From a virus: DNA of 36,328 nucleotides. Below, one piece after another: positions 29,408-35,602 of the stretch. The notes under the pieces were generated by a model, which was not told the origin of the DNA, made no database searches, and saw nothing but the letters and a program-made list of their open reading frames with translations. How positions within the stretch are numbered: position 1 is the stretch's first letter; every line of letters starts with the position of its first letter. The stretch spans positions 1 to 36,328 of the IMG/VR virus record IMGVR_UViG_3300028581_000115, one strand, 5' to 3'. The translations under genes and the position numbers were made by a program.

Positions 29408-29701
29408 TGAAGGGCTCCCTATTGTTCTTTTGCTGATAGGAGTGAGTTTTTAAAAACGGAAATTTCAGTCTCACGGACACCCCAGTGTATTACGTCTATA
29501 AAACACTAGTGTAAGACATCTGTAATGCCTTGTAACCCTTATACTACCTACTTCTCCTGTCTGTGATACACCAATTACGTCCATATCGACTCAACCCCTA
29601 AGGACCTCACTACTGTGCCCGTCAAAAAGTCTAATGAAAGCCATTTTTAACGAAATCTGCCTATTTTTTAGGCAACTCCTGTATATATATACAGTAAAAC
29701 G
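29408..29701. other. Gene-free stretch before the right-hand small-gene operon ends
   Basis: About 290 bases with no convincing frame. It holds GTTTTTAAAAAC (29446-29457), several TGTATTACGTC/TGTAAGACATC-like words (29486-29520), the inverted copy of the 15-base hairpin GCCTATTTTTTAGGC (29659-29673), and a perfect 16-bp palindrome CTGTATATATATACAG (29679-29694) just after the stop of 29702..29944. Confidence 0.5.
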
Positions 29702-29944
29702 TTAATTTATAAGGGTTTTCCCTAGGTCAGCGAACTCTTCTCCTCCAGGCCCGAACTCTAAGTAATCTAGTACTTCACCTCTAGTTAAAATGGGACCAAC
29801 ATAAAGGCTCTTGATCCTTGGTTCACGATCCTTGAACGGCGCACCATAATACTCGTAACTAACCCCGTTAACGTCCGTCAGAACGATCAATTGCAAAGGT
29901 TGATACCCTGGCTCCATCTCCACTGTAAAGTCGCTCTCAATCAT
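29702..29944 (-). CDS. Hypothetical protein
   Basis: An 80-residue acidic beta-rich protein (MIESDFTVEMEPGYQPLQLIVLTDVNGVSYEYYG, in parts) with YVGPILTRGEVLDYLEFG near the end. Overlaps the upstream gene by 8 bases. No family recognised. Last gene of the right-hand operon. Confidence 0.55.
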   Translation of the reverse strand: MIESDFTVEMEPGYQPLQLIVLTDVNGVSYEYYGAPFKDREPRIKSLYVGPILTRGEVLDYLEFGPGGEEFADLGKTLIN

Positions 29945-30164
29945 GTTTAACTACCTCCACAGGCGATTGTGTCTCAATCCAAACATGCGCTCCACACGAT
30001 AGAGGTTGATCCGGGCTATAAATCACTTTACTTGGCCCATGGATCATGACTTCATGCGCATACTCATTGCTTTTGTACGTTTTAACAGTCAAAACGGGGT
30101 CATTCACACCCTTTTTGCGATTAGATTTAATAACATGTTGGTTGACGTGAATGATCGTCTTCAT
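29937..30164 (-). CDS. Conserved phage protein (HVNQHxI type)
   Basis: A 75-residue beta protein. The pattern MKTIIHVNQHVIKSNRK...DPVLTVKTYKSNEYAHEV...GPSKVIYSPDQPLSCGAHVWIET is closely conserved across many phages in my experience; its role is unknown. It is coupled to the upstream gene by a 4-base overlap. The C-terminus ends VEVVKHD. Confidence 0.7.
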   Translation of the reverse strand: MKTIIHVNQHVIKSNRKKGVNDPVLTVKTYKSNEYAHEVMIHGPSKVIYSPDQPLSCGAHVWIETQSPVEVVKHD

Positions 30165-30502
30165 TCTTGTGGCTTTTTCTTTTCCAGCTCACCTAATTTC
30201 TTAGCAAGACGCTCTGCAAACAAGTCAAAAAGCTCATCTTGGGCTGATTTCGAACTCTTTTTGCTTAAATTTTGAGCAACTCTAGGGTTTACCCTAGGTT
30301 GTTGATTGACCTTGTCTTTAAGCGCCTTGGCCTGTTGTTGCATTAAATCCAATTGTTGCTCTTTGGTCGTCAGCCTATCCCTCGAGTCTGTCCCCATTAA
30401 AAGGGTATCCCCTTGGCGCTGTGCCGTGGCCAGCAATCCGGCAATCTTTTGATCCGCCCATTTCTGGGTATCTTCCCAATTCATTTCAATCTCCTTGGTC
30501 AT
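30161..30502 (-). CDS. Hypothetical charged coiled-coil protein
   Basis: A 113-residue Lys/Gln-rich protein with a helical N-terminus (MNWEDTQKWADQKIAGLLATA) and helical segments KEQQLDLMQQQAKALKDKV and LFDLFAERLAKKLGELEKK. ATG 30502 overlaps the upstream stop (ATGA). ATG 30484 has AAGGAG 6 bases upstream, so either may be used. No family assigned. Confidence 0.55.
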   Translation of the reverse strand: MTKEIEMNWEDTQKWADQKIAGLLATAQRQGDTLLMGTDSRDRLTTKEQQLDLMQQQAKALKDKVNQQPRVNPRVAQNLSKKSSKSAQDELFDLFAERLAKKLGELEKKKPQE

Positions 30503-30636
30503 GCTTCCAGTTTACCTTCCTGGACGGCTTTCTCAAACACTTCTAATAACCACCCTGGCATCGAGCATATCCACGTTCCGTCCTTTTCCCAAAAACGCAA
30601 ATTAAAGTCATAGACCATAATATCTCTGTGACTCAT
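30499..30636 (-). CDS. Short hypothetical protein (45 residues)
   Basis: ATG 30636 overlaps the TGA of the upstream gene (ATGA), and the frame ends at TGA 30499. The sequence MSHRDIMVYDFNLRFWEKDG...WICSMPGWLLEVFEKAVQEG is a plausible small fold with several Trp residues. It fills a gap in a tight operon; a near-identical start context occurs at 31239. No family known. Confidence 0.5.
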   Translation of the reverse strand: MSHRDIMVYDFNLRFWEKDGTWICSMPGWLLEVFEKAVQEGKLEA

Positions 30637-30851
30637 TTCTCTTGTGCCTTTCTTAATTGCTTTGTTTCTTTGCTGTTTCGTCTAGCCCTAAACTCAATGA
30701 CTAACCCACGCCATTCCTTACGCACTCGAAAATCTAAGTCATGCACTAAATTACAATCACAACAAGCCATTTTGTAACCTTTACGAATGGGTCTAATCCA
30801 TTGGGTGTAATCGCCAACATTTTCAACTTCGTGCTGTTCGTATTTAGTCAT
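30633..30851 (-). CDS. Conserved phage protein with CCDCxLVH motif
   Basis: A 72-residue protein. WIRPIRKGYKMACCDCNLVHDLDFRV (in parts) and VIEFRARRNSKETKQLRKAQEK match a widespread small phage protein. The Cys cluster CCDC plus His suggests a zinc site, perhaps for nucleic-acid binding. Function unknown. Overlaps the upstream gene by 8 bases. Its last 23 bases are repeated at the end of 31239..31643. Confidence 0.65.
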   Translation of the reverse strand: MTKYEQHEVENVGDYTQWIRPIRKGYKMACCDCNLVHDLDFRVRKEWRGLVIEFRARRNSKETKQLRKAQEK

Positions 30852-31242
30852 TTTTTCTAGCCTCCATCATTGCATCAGCGTATTCATAAGCAGCAAATAC
30901 ATTTCCTTCAACAGTAAAACCAACATTATTTCCTGCGTAACATCCAGCTATTAAACCTTGTATAGCTTTAGCTGCAAAGTAATCTCGTAAACTTATTTTT
31001 TCATTAAATAGCTGATTAGCGACATTTTTCACATCATCATAGTTATTAAGCGACATTTTAGCTTTCAACGCCTCTATTTCAGCTTGTTGCTTGAGTACAA
31101 AAGATTCTAATTTATCTATATCATCGTCTGTAAAATAAACTTTATATTTTGTTTTGTCGTCAGGGTCACGAAGAAAACGAAACCCATAATCATTGCCCCA
31201 GATTTTTAACCCGTCTATATCTCTAAATATTCTTGCGTTCAT
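30844..31242 (-). CDS. Conserved phage protein (LRDYFAAKA type)
   Basis: A 132-residue protein. The N-terminal part (IFRDIDGLKIWGNDYGFRFLRD) is beta-like, then a helix with FVLKQQAEIEALKAKM, and SLRDYFAAKAIQGLIAGCYAG with AAYEYADAMMEAR at the C-terminus. The LRDYFAAKAMQ/ADAMMxAR block is frequent in small phage early genes. Possibly a fusion of two modules. Function unknown. The start ATG overlaps the stop of the upstream gene (ATGA). Confidence 0.6.
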   Translation of the reverse strand: MNARIFRDIDGLKIWGNDYGFRFLRDPDDKTKYKVYFTDDDIDKLESFVLKQQAEIEALKAKMSLNNYDDVKNVANQLFNEKISLRDYFAAKAIQGLIAGCYAGNNVGFTVEGNVFAAYEYADAMMEARKND

Positions 31243-31643
31243 TTCTCTTGTGCCTTTCTTAGTATTGCTCTAGCAAATTCAATATGGTCAGATGCCGCAC
31301 GAAATAAATTTGTTATTTCTTCATCTGTTAGTTCTTTTACTGGAGGTTTAAAGCCAGCTAAATCAAAAGAACATTCCAATGTTTGATTGGGTGTGTATTC
31401 TTTTACTGGCGGTCTTTGCCATAACACTTCCACAATCCTATGCTCATCATCGGTATAGGTAACGGCTAGTAGTTCTCCTGTTTGTTTACTCTTTTGAAGT
31501 GATAGGTGCAGTTCTTTTGCTGGATGGGCATAAAGTAATTCACCCTCAACTCTAGTCTGCCAATCACTACCACTTCCTGAGTCCATGTATTGATAGCCGT
31601 ATCCATCAAAGTCATAGCGAATCGCTACTGGTTCATTGTTCAT
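31239..31643 (-). CDS. Hypothetical phage protein ending LRKAQEK
   Basis: A 134-residue protein starting MNNEPVAIRYDFDGYGYQYMDSGSGS. It has ELLYAHPAKELHLSLQ and a C-terminal LTDEEITNLFRAASDHIEFARAILRKAQEK (in parts). The mix of EPVA, YAHP and LTDEEI segments is typical of mosaic phage early proteins that gain small modules. No function known. The stop overlaps the next start. Confidence 0.6.
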   Translation of the reverse strand: MNNEPVAIRYDFDGYGYQYMDSGSGSDWQTRVEGELLYAHPAKELHLSLQKSKQTGELLAVTYTDDEHRIVEVLWQRPPVKEYTPNQTLECSFDLAGFKPPVKELTDEEITNLFRAASDHIEFARAILRKAQEK

Positions 31644-31654
31644 TTCTCTACTTT

Positions 31655-31771
31655 TTAGTGTATTCGGTGGTAAGCGCTCTTGGGGTGGGCCAGCATACTG
31701 CGAATTACATGATCAATATCATTAAAATAGGCAATATGCCAGCCATCCTCGTCCAGCACTTTAAAGGTCAC
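31655..31771 (-). CDS. Short hypothetical protein (38 residues, GTG start)
   Basis: A GTG at 31771 overlaps the TGA of the upstream gene (GTGA), with GGAG 6 bases upstream; it ends at TAA 31655. The product MTFKVLDEDGWHIAYFNDID...RSMLAHPKSAYHRIH has a beta-hairpin followed by a helix. The ribosome site and overlap support it. Family unknown. Confidence 0.5.
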   Translation of the reverse strand: MTFKVLDEDGWHIAYFNDIDHVIRSMLAHPKSAYHRIH

Positions 31772-31938
31772 TGCTTGCTCCAATTATTAGCCTTGGACAA
31801 AAAGTCTAAAGCCTTGTCAAACTGTTGCTGTAAATTTTCAATCTCTTCTTGCTGGCGGACAATAATATTGGCGGCCTTCTTGTATCCTAAAGCCTGAAGC
31901 TCGCCAGCGGTCCGTAAAACATCGTCCTTGTTCATCAT
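31768..31938 (-). CDS. Short coiled-coil hypothetical protein
   Basis: A frame from ATG 31938 (or 31935) to TGA 31768, giving 55-56 residues: MNKDDVLRTAGELQALGYKKAANIIVRQQEEIENLQQQF... It is almost wholly helical with heptad-like spacing. The start overlaps the stop of the upstream gene (ATGA) with GGAG close by. Common type of small phage protein; function unknown. Confidence 0.55.
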   Translation of the reverse strand: MMNKDDVLRTAGELQALGYKKAANIIVRQQEEIENLQQQFDKALDFLSKANNWSKQ

Positions 31939-32207
31939 TCCATCTCCTCAGGTGGGAAAGGCCGTAAAGTAAAGCTACCATCAGGGTGCTTGATCATCTC
32001 CCAGCCAAAATCCTTAGCGTGCCAAAGGTTGGGGAGCGCCATCCGATCTAAATTACCTTGAAGCTTAATAATCTCGGATTGCAAGTCAATCACATTTTTG
32101 GAAAGCGTATTAATAATGCTCTGCTGGGCATGAATCTGTTCCCGTAGATACGTCTCCGGAGAACTACTGTCATCAAACAGGCCATAGAATGGGATAGGCT
32201 CTACCAT
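31935..32207 (-). CDS. Hypothetical coiled-coil protein
   Basis: A 90-residue protein starting at ATG 32207, MVEPIPFYGLFDDSSSPETY. A longer TTG-started frame at 32240 is unlikely because CAGGAG lies about 10 bases before 32207. The middle (REQIHAQQSIINTLSKNVID...) is coiled-coil; the end (GWEMIKHPDGSFTLRPFPPEE) is beta. Overlaps the upstream gene by 7 bases. No family known. Confidence 0.5.
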   Translation of the reverse strand: MVEPIPFYGLFDDSSSPETYLREQIHAQQSIINTLSKNVIDLQSEIIKLQGNLDRMALPNLWHAKDFGWEMIKHPDGSFTLRPFPPEEME

Positions 32208-32542
32208 GGTGGTGTTTCTCCTGAAGGATAGACTACACAAGCTTCGATCAGCTCTTCATCACGAAACACTAGGCGTAAATTGCAATCCCCTGGCTCTGCT
32301 GTGTTGTCTATATCTAAAAAGTCATCATCAAACGGATCAATGGTGACGTTGACGTCATACTCTGCCCAAAACGGCTTAGCAGGCTCTTCGATAGCGCCAG
32401 GACGCACACGATATTCAATATTATCAAACCAACCTGGCTCGGGGACCGTGATCCATGATCCTCGTTCCGGGTTAAATGCTTCAATCTCATAACCATCGGC
32501 CCAGGCTTTAATAAACTCGGCGTGTATTTTAGGAGTACTCAT
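32201..32542 (-). CDS. Conserved phage protein (IKAWADGYEIE type)
   Basis: A 113-residue acidic protein. HAEFIKAWADGYEIEAFNPE followed by ITVPEPGWFDNIEYRVRPG is a common small phage domain. The C-terminal 60 residues are acidic (DPFDDDFLDIDNTAEPGD) and beta-like. Function unknown. The start overlaps the stop of the upstream micro-gene by one base. Confidence 0.65.
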   Translation of the reverse strand: MSTPKIHAEFIKAWADGYEIEAFNPERGSWITVPEPGWFDNIEYRVRPGAIEEPAKPFWAEYDVNVTIDPFDDDFLDIDNTAEPGDCNLRLVFRDEELIEACVVYPSGETPPW

Positions 32543-32679
32543 TATTTGCTACCTTTCTTTGTAGGGACATCGGATTGCGGTACGGGTGGTACGGGTTTAG
32601 ACTTCTTAAATATTTCATCAAAGTGATTACGAAAATGGTCGTTCACGGGTTTTTGTTTCTCATTGGTTTTGTAATTCAT
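32542..32679 (-). CDS. Short basic hypothetical protein (45 residues)
   Basis: The frame from ATG 32679 to TAA 32542 overlaps both neighbours by one base (TAATG). MNYKTNEKQKPVNDHFRNHF...KKSKPVPPVPQSDVPTKKG is Lys/Pro-rich with a PVPPVP tail, perhaps disordered. The double coupling supports translation. No family known. Confidence 0.5.
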   Translation of the reverse strand: MNYKTNEKQKPVNDHFRNHFDEIFKKSKPVPPVPQSDVPTKKGSK

Positions 32680-32990
32680 TAAAAGCGCTCACTTCTGCCA
32701 TGGTAAAAAGATTCATTAAGATAAGGGGTCACTGGCGCAAGTAAAGCGCCCACCCCTGGCATGGGTCCGACTAATACGTCGGGGTTACTGCGGTCATACA
32801 AATCAAACGCATTGCCACGCTCCATCATGGGCAGCTCCGTTGCAAAAACTGGTGCTAGATTCCTGTTCCCTGAAAAGCCAGCAGCGTAAGCATTATTACT
32901 ACCCGGGGTCACAGCGACACGGGGCACTTGCTGGGCAATAGTAATGGCAGGCGTTAATAGTGCGATTAGTAATGCGGTAGCGAGTTTCAT
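32679..32990 (-). CDS. Exported hypothetical protein with signal peptide
   Basis: A 103-residue protein with a Sec signal peptide: MKLATALLIALLTPAITIAQ with an AQQ cleavage region near 18-20. The mature part (PRVAVTPGSNNAYAAGFSG..., RGNAFDLYDRSNPDVLVGPM) has no recognised domain. Lying in the early region, a secreted or periplasmic protein could affect superinfection or the envelope, but nothing proves this. AAAGGA lies 5 bases before ATG. Confidence 0.65.
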   Translation of the reverse strand: MKLATALLIALLTPAITIAQQVPRVAVTPGSNNAYAAGFSGNRNLAPVFATELPMMERGNAFDLYDRSNPDVLVGPMPGVGALLAPVTPYLNESFYHGRSERF

Positions 32991-33004
32991 AATTTCCTTT
33001 CTAA

Positions 33005-33020
33005 GTGCGTATTATACCAT
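33005..33020 (-). promoter_or_regulatory. Promoter box before the exported-protein gene
   Basis: On the minus strand TGGTATAATACGC has TATAAT at 33011-33016 preceded by TGG, an extended -10 (TGn). It is just after the stop of 33022..33279. No -35 is evident. Confidence 0.5.
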
Positions 33021-33021
33021 A

Positions 33022-33279
33022 CTATTTACTGAAGTGGTCGTTCATGTCTCCATCTTCCCACTGCCAACCAAACGTTTCTTCGGTAGCCTTGATCTGCGAC
33101 TCTGTCCCCTTTTTCCGAACATAAATACGAAGGCTCTCTCCAATCACCCAACAGCCTACGTTTTTAGGTTGGTTGAAAATCTCTATGTGACCCGGGTCTA
33201 TACGAAACACGGAACCAGGCTTGATGTCTTCATAAGAAGCGCCTTGGTCCACGATATGTGGAATGTTGTTCTCGCTCAT
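33022..33279 (-). CDS. Hypothetical phage protein
   Basis: An 85-residue protein starting MSENNIPHIVDQGASYEDIKPG. A longer frame from ATG 33300 exists, but ATG 33279 overlaps the stop of the 44-residue gene upstream (ATGA), so I take 33279. The middle (SVFRIDPGHIEIFNQPKNVG...) is beta-like. The coding sequence contains the third copy of the GACTCTGTCCCC repeat (33098-33112), coding for KKGTES. Family not recognised. Confidence 0.55.
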   Translation of the reverse strand: MSENNIPHIVDQGASYEDIKPGSVFRIDPGHIEIFNQPKNVGCWVIGESLRIYVRKKGTESQIKATEETFGWQWEDGDMNDHFSK

Positions 33280-33410
33280 TTGCGTCTCTTCCATGACCAT
33301 ACAATGTATTTAGCACGCAGGTCTTTATAAACTTCACAGGCTAATTGATACACACCATACACACAAGCGGCCGCAAACCAAAAGGCCAAAGCATCAATAA
33401 AGATTTCCAT
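33276..33410 (-). CDS. Small membrane protein (44 residues)
   Basis: The frame runs from ATG 33410 to TGA 33276. Its start overlaps the stop of the previous gene (TAATG) and its stop overlaps the next start (ATGA). The N-terminal half (MEIFIDALAFWFAAACVYGV) is a hydrophobic helix; the end (YIVWSWKRRK) is basic, giving an N-out/C-in-like pattern. AAGGAG lies about 10 bases before. Function unknown. Confidence 0.55.
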   Translation of the reverse strand: MEIFIDALAFWFAAACVYGVYQLACEVYKDLRAKYIVWSWKRRK

Positions 33411-33739
33411 TATCTTTCTACTCCTTGTAATCGGTCGGCTACTAATTTTGCGTAACCTGCAATATCAATCCATGAATCGTGGTAATGGGGATCGCCACTA
33501 AGGATTCTGCCTAATTTATTGGCAATCAAGTCCAGTGATTCTTTCATGTCGTGGTCCATAACCTGATAATTACCCTGAGCACGCATAATCCGTTTTAACT
33601 GCTGGGAAACCCGAGCTACGTTAAGATATTTGCCATAGCGCTCGCCACGCTCAGCTAGTGTTTGATCAATTGAAATATTTTCTAACATTTGTTTTGTATG
33701 CTCACGGTTTTCTTCATTTGTCATTGGTTGTGCGCTCAT
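33410..33739 (-). CDS. DUF6378-like protein
   Basis: A 109-residue helical protein. ERGERYGKYLNVARVSQQLKRIM and KESLDLIANKLGRILSGDPHYHDSWIDIAGYAKL (in parts) match DUF6378, a common phage family. The last part (GDPxYxDSWxDIxGY) resembles all-alpha nucleotide pyrophosphohydrolases (MazG-like), so nucleotide handling is a possible role. ATG 33739 overlaps the upstream stop (TAATG); ATG 33724 is an alternative. Confidence 0.7.
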   Translation of the reverse strand: MSAQPMTNEENREHTKQMLENISIDQTLAERGERYGKYLNVARVSQQLKRIMRAQGNYQVMDHDMKESLDLIANKLGRILSGDPHYHDSWIDIAGYAKLVADRLQGVER

Positions 33740-34293
33740 TATCTGAATCCACTCTTTCTCGGTGAAAAAACAAACGTAGCTTGATGCACGTCCGGCTTGG
33801 GATCGACAGCAGGGTCCGCCAAAGCCATGATATTCCAGCCAAAATTACAATATAGGCAACTACTAGGGCCAAACATGCGCTTAACGTAACGAAACTGAAA
33901 GAGGCCGTTACAAACCACCATGCACCATCCTTCTTTTGCATTGTCATTGTCCTTGATTGTGGGATCGCCCTTGACTACGGTGGTATACGGCGCTTGTATA
34001 TAGCGTAACCCATAGCTATACGCAGCATTTCTCCAAAGCCATTTCATTTTTGCATAGTAGCCTGTGCCATTACGAGCAATTGCTCCAGCATCTCCATCTA
34101 GCGTGTTATCTGGAGTCATGAACCAATTAAGCCAGGTAGGTAATACCGGACCGATTGCACGATAGCTGTGATTATCACACCACCATTCTTTTTGCACAGC
34201 AAACAACGGAAGGATTGGTGTCAATGGGTAAGCCACAAGGTAAGTAAGCACCAAGCTGATCGGAACCATGATGAGGTATTTGAGATATATCAT
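33739..34293 (-). CDS. Membrane-associated phage protein, DUF7338-like
   Basis: A 184-residue protein with an N-terminal hydrophobic helix (about 4-32, LKYLIMVPISLVLTYLVAY). After it come WFMTPDNTLDGDAGAIARNG, a Trp/Tyr-rich region (WLWRNAAYSYGLRYIQAP) and a Cys pair region (CMVVCNG; CLYCNFGWNI). The MTPDNxLDGDAG motif matches the DUF7338 phage family as I recall. Likely an inner-membrane protein of unknown role. Its start overlaps the upstream stop by 4 bases. Confidence 0.7.
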   Translation of the reverse strand: MIYLKYLIMVPISLVLTYLVAYPLTPILPLFAVQKEWWCDNHSYRAIGPVLPTWLNWFMTPDNTLDGDAGAIARNGTGYYAKMKWLWRNAAYSYGLRYIQAPYTTVVKGDPTIKDNDNAKEGWCMVVCNGLFQFRYVKRMFGPSSCLYCNFGWNIMALADPAVDPKPDVHQATFVFSPRKSGFR

Positions 34294-34637
34294 ATTTGAT
34301 ATCCTGTTTTAGATTTTTTGATGATCGTGAAGTTATCTGCCGGGTAGCGCATCTTCTGCGGTGAGCCTTGCACGTCCCAAATCACAATCACGGTCTCGTC
34401 TTCCACAGTAAAACAACCCTCTGAGCCATATCCCTCGGACGTGTAGTTATACGCTCGATTAAGATTTTTGTAGGTCTTACCATCTGAAACGCATACTTCG
34501 TTGGTCAGGACAATCTTGCCACCACCTTTGTTGGGCATGGAGGCAATGGTCTCGGCTTGGCAGTTATTGGCGTAAAAAAATCCCAGCGTATAAAAAATAA
34601 CGGCAACAACTATTGGATTTCTGAGAAATTTAAACAT
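34290..34637 (-). CDS. Exported/membrane-anchored conserved phage protein
   Basis: A 115-residue protein with an N-terminal hydrophobic segment (about 7-24, NPIVVAVIFYTLGFFYAN) that may be a signal or anchor. The rest includes IASMPNKGGGKIVLTNEVC, YNYTSEGYGSEGCFTVEDETV and KMRYPADNFTI. This is a conserved periplasmic-type phage protein with two Cys. The stop overlaps the next start. It may act in the envelope; the role is unknown. Confidence 0.65.
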   Translation of the reverse strand: MFKFLRNPIVVAVIFYTLGFFYANNCQAETIASMPNKGGGKIVLTNEVCVSDGKTYKNLNRAYNYTSEGYGSEGCFTVEDETVIVIWDVQGSPQKMRYPADNFTIIKKSKTGYQI

Positions 34638-34858
34638 TATCTAATCCTCGTAACTTTGTTATCGGGATGGAGAATCCACTTAGGTCCGAGCTCTCGAATA
34701 CGCTGCTTAATAGCACGATCGTTGCGAGCTCTCATCTCTTCAATCTCTTTGTCAGACATACGACCATAGTAGATTGTATCTTTGACAGGATTCCAGACTT
34801 TTGGCTGTCCTATGAACTCCCTTTCAAAAGACTTCATGATTTTTTTGAGCAAATTCAT
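34637..34858 (-). CDS. Small basic hypothetical protein
   Basis: A 73-residue protein starting MNLLKKIMKSFEREFIGQPK. A longer frame from 34927 exists, but ATG 34858 has GAGGTG about 7 bases upstream and overlaps the stop of the upstream gene (ATGA), so it is preferred. The C-terminal part (KEIEEMRARNDRAIKQRIREL) is helical and charged. No family recognised. Confidence 0.55.
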   Translation of the reverse strand: MNLLKKIMKSFEREFIGQPKVWNPVKDTIYYGRMSDKEIEEMRARNDRAIKQRIRELGPKWILHPDNKVTRIR

Positions 34859-35112
34859 AGTGACACCTCGCAAACCTTGTTCTCGATATCTGCTAAAAGG
34901 TCGGGGTAAGAGCAAACCATTTCCCAAACGCTAGTGCTAGTGCCATCCGGAGCAGTAATGCGTACGTCATGAAGATCAACGTCACCGGTGTAGCCGATGT
35001 CATTCTCAGGGCCAACAACCTCACCATACACATCAAGCTCGGTATCACCAACAGTAACTGTAGTGATGTAGTATTTGGCGCTCTCTTTGTTCCAGCTATT
35101 TGCACTTAACAT
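34855..35112 (-). CDS. Hypothetical beta-rich phage protein
   Basis: An 85-residue acidic protein (MLSANSWNKESAKYYITTVTVGDTELDVYGEV, in parts; GDVDLHDVRITAPDG). The alternating pattern suggests a beta sandwich. AAAGGA lies about 6 bases before ATG 35112. It is the first gene after a TATAAT box at 35142-35147, so it begins the transcript that runs left. Function unknown. Confidence 0.55.
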   Translation of the reverse strand: MLSANSWNKESAKYYITTVTVGDTELDVYGEVVGPENDIGYTGDVDLHDVRITAPDGTSTSVWEMVCSYPDLLADIENKVCEVSL

Positions 35113-35135
35113 GATATTTCCTTTCTGATTTCTAA

Positions 35136-35152
35136 GTAAGTATTATACACTA
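35136..35152 (-). promoter_or_regulatory. Promoter box before 34855..35112
   Basis: On the minus strand TAGTGTATAATACTTAC has TATAAT at 35142-35147, starting 2 bases after the stop codon TAG (35150-35152) of the preceding gene. It shares the TGTATAATAC word with the 24-26 kb cassettes. No -35 is obvious. Confidence 0.5.
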
Positions 35153-35383
35153 CTCTTTTGGTGTGTGCAACTCTAATATTTTCTGCCATCTTGCTGGCCC
35201 TAAGATAGCGACAGCATCAAAGCACATCGGGATTACTGTTTGCAGCTTTTTGATCATTTCAGCATCTACAAAGCCCTTACTGATCTGAAAGAGCATGGTC
35301 ATCACTTCAATACGGGACTCATCCACAGTATTAAGCCATGCTTCCATGTCTTCTTTTGTTAGTTTTTGCTTTTCTTCACTCAT
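35150..35383 (-). CDS. Hypothetical helical protein
   Basis: A 77-residue all-helical protein (MSEEKQKLTKEDMEAWLNTVDESRIEVMTML, in parts; VIPMCFDAVAILGPARWQKILEL). No family known. ATG 35383 overlaps the stop of the RHH-like gene by one base. A role with polA is conceivable from position only. Confidence 0.5.
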   Translation of the reverse strand: MSEEKQKLTKEDMEAWLNTVDESRIEVMTMLFQISKGFVDAEMIKKLQTVIPMCFDAVAILGPARWQKILELHTPKE

Positions 35384-35568
35384 TACATCACCTGTTCGTA
35401 TGCAGTATCAATTAACCAAGTCATTTCCCCGCCAATGGTGCGGCTGTCAACTTGGGCCATGTCCAACAACTTTTGATAAGACTCTTTTCGAATAGCAATC
35501 GTCACCCAAGGCTTACTGCGCTTGGACGGCGAGGCTTGTTTCTTCGGCTCTTTCTTACTTTCTTTCAT
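35383..35568 (-). CDS. Ribbon-helix-helix-like DNA-binding protein
   Basis: A 61-residue protein with a basic N-terminal tail (MKESKKEPKKQASPSKRSK). PWVTIAIRKESYQKLLDMAQ follows, then TIGGEMTWLIDTAYEQ. This strand-helix-helix order is the Arc/CopG/MetJ fold, where the strand (VTIAI) would contact DNA as a dimer. It could be the repressor of the palindromic operators in the window. It lies just after polA, behind a TATAAT box at 35592-35597. Confidence 0.65.
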   Translation of the reverse strand: MKESKKEPKKQASPSKRSKPWVTIAIRKESYQKLLDMAQVDSRTIGGEMTWLIDTAYEQVM

Positions 35569-35587
35569 GTTTTCTCCATGTATCGAA

Positions 35588-35602
35588 AATTATTATACAC
35601 TA
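35588..35602 (-). promoter_or_regulatory. Promoter box between polA and RHH gene
   Basis: On the minus strand TAGTGTATAATAATTT has TATAAT at 35592-35597, 2 bases after the polA stop (TAG, 35600-35602). It matches the TGTATAATA word of the other boxes and would drive the RHH-like gene. Confidence 0.5.

Noticed and set aside
33714-33947. 77-codon minus-strand frame with hydrophobic segment
   Set aside because: Fully overlaps the DUF7338-like gene in another frame. Spanin-like nesting was considered, but it has no lipobox and is not in a lysis cassette.
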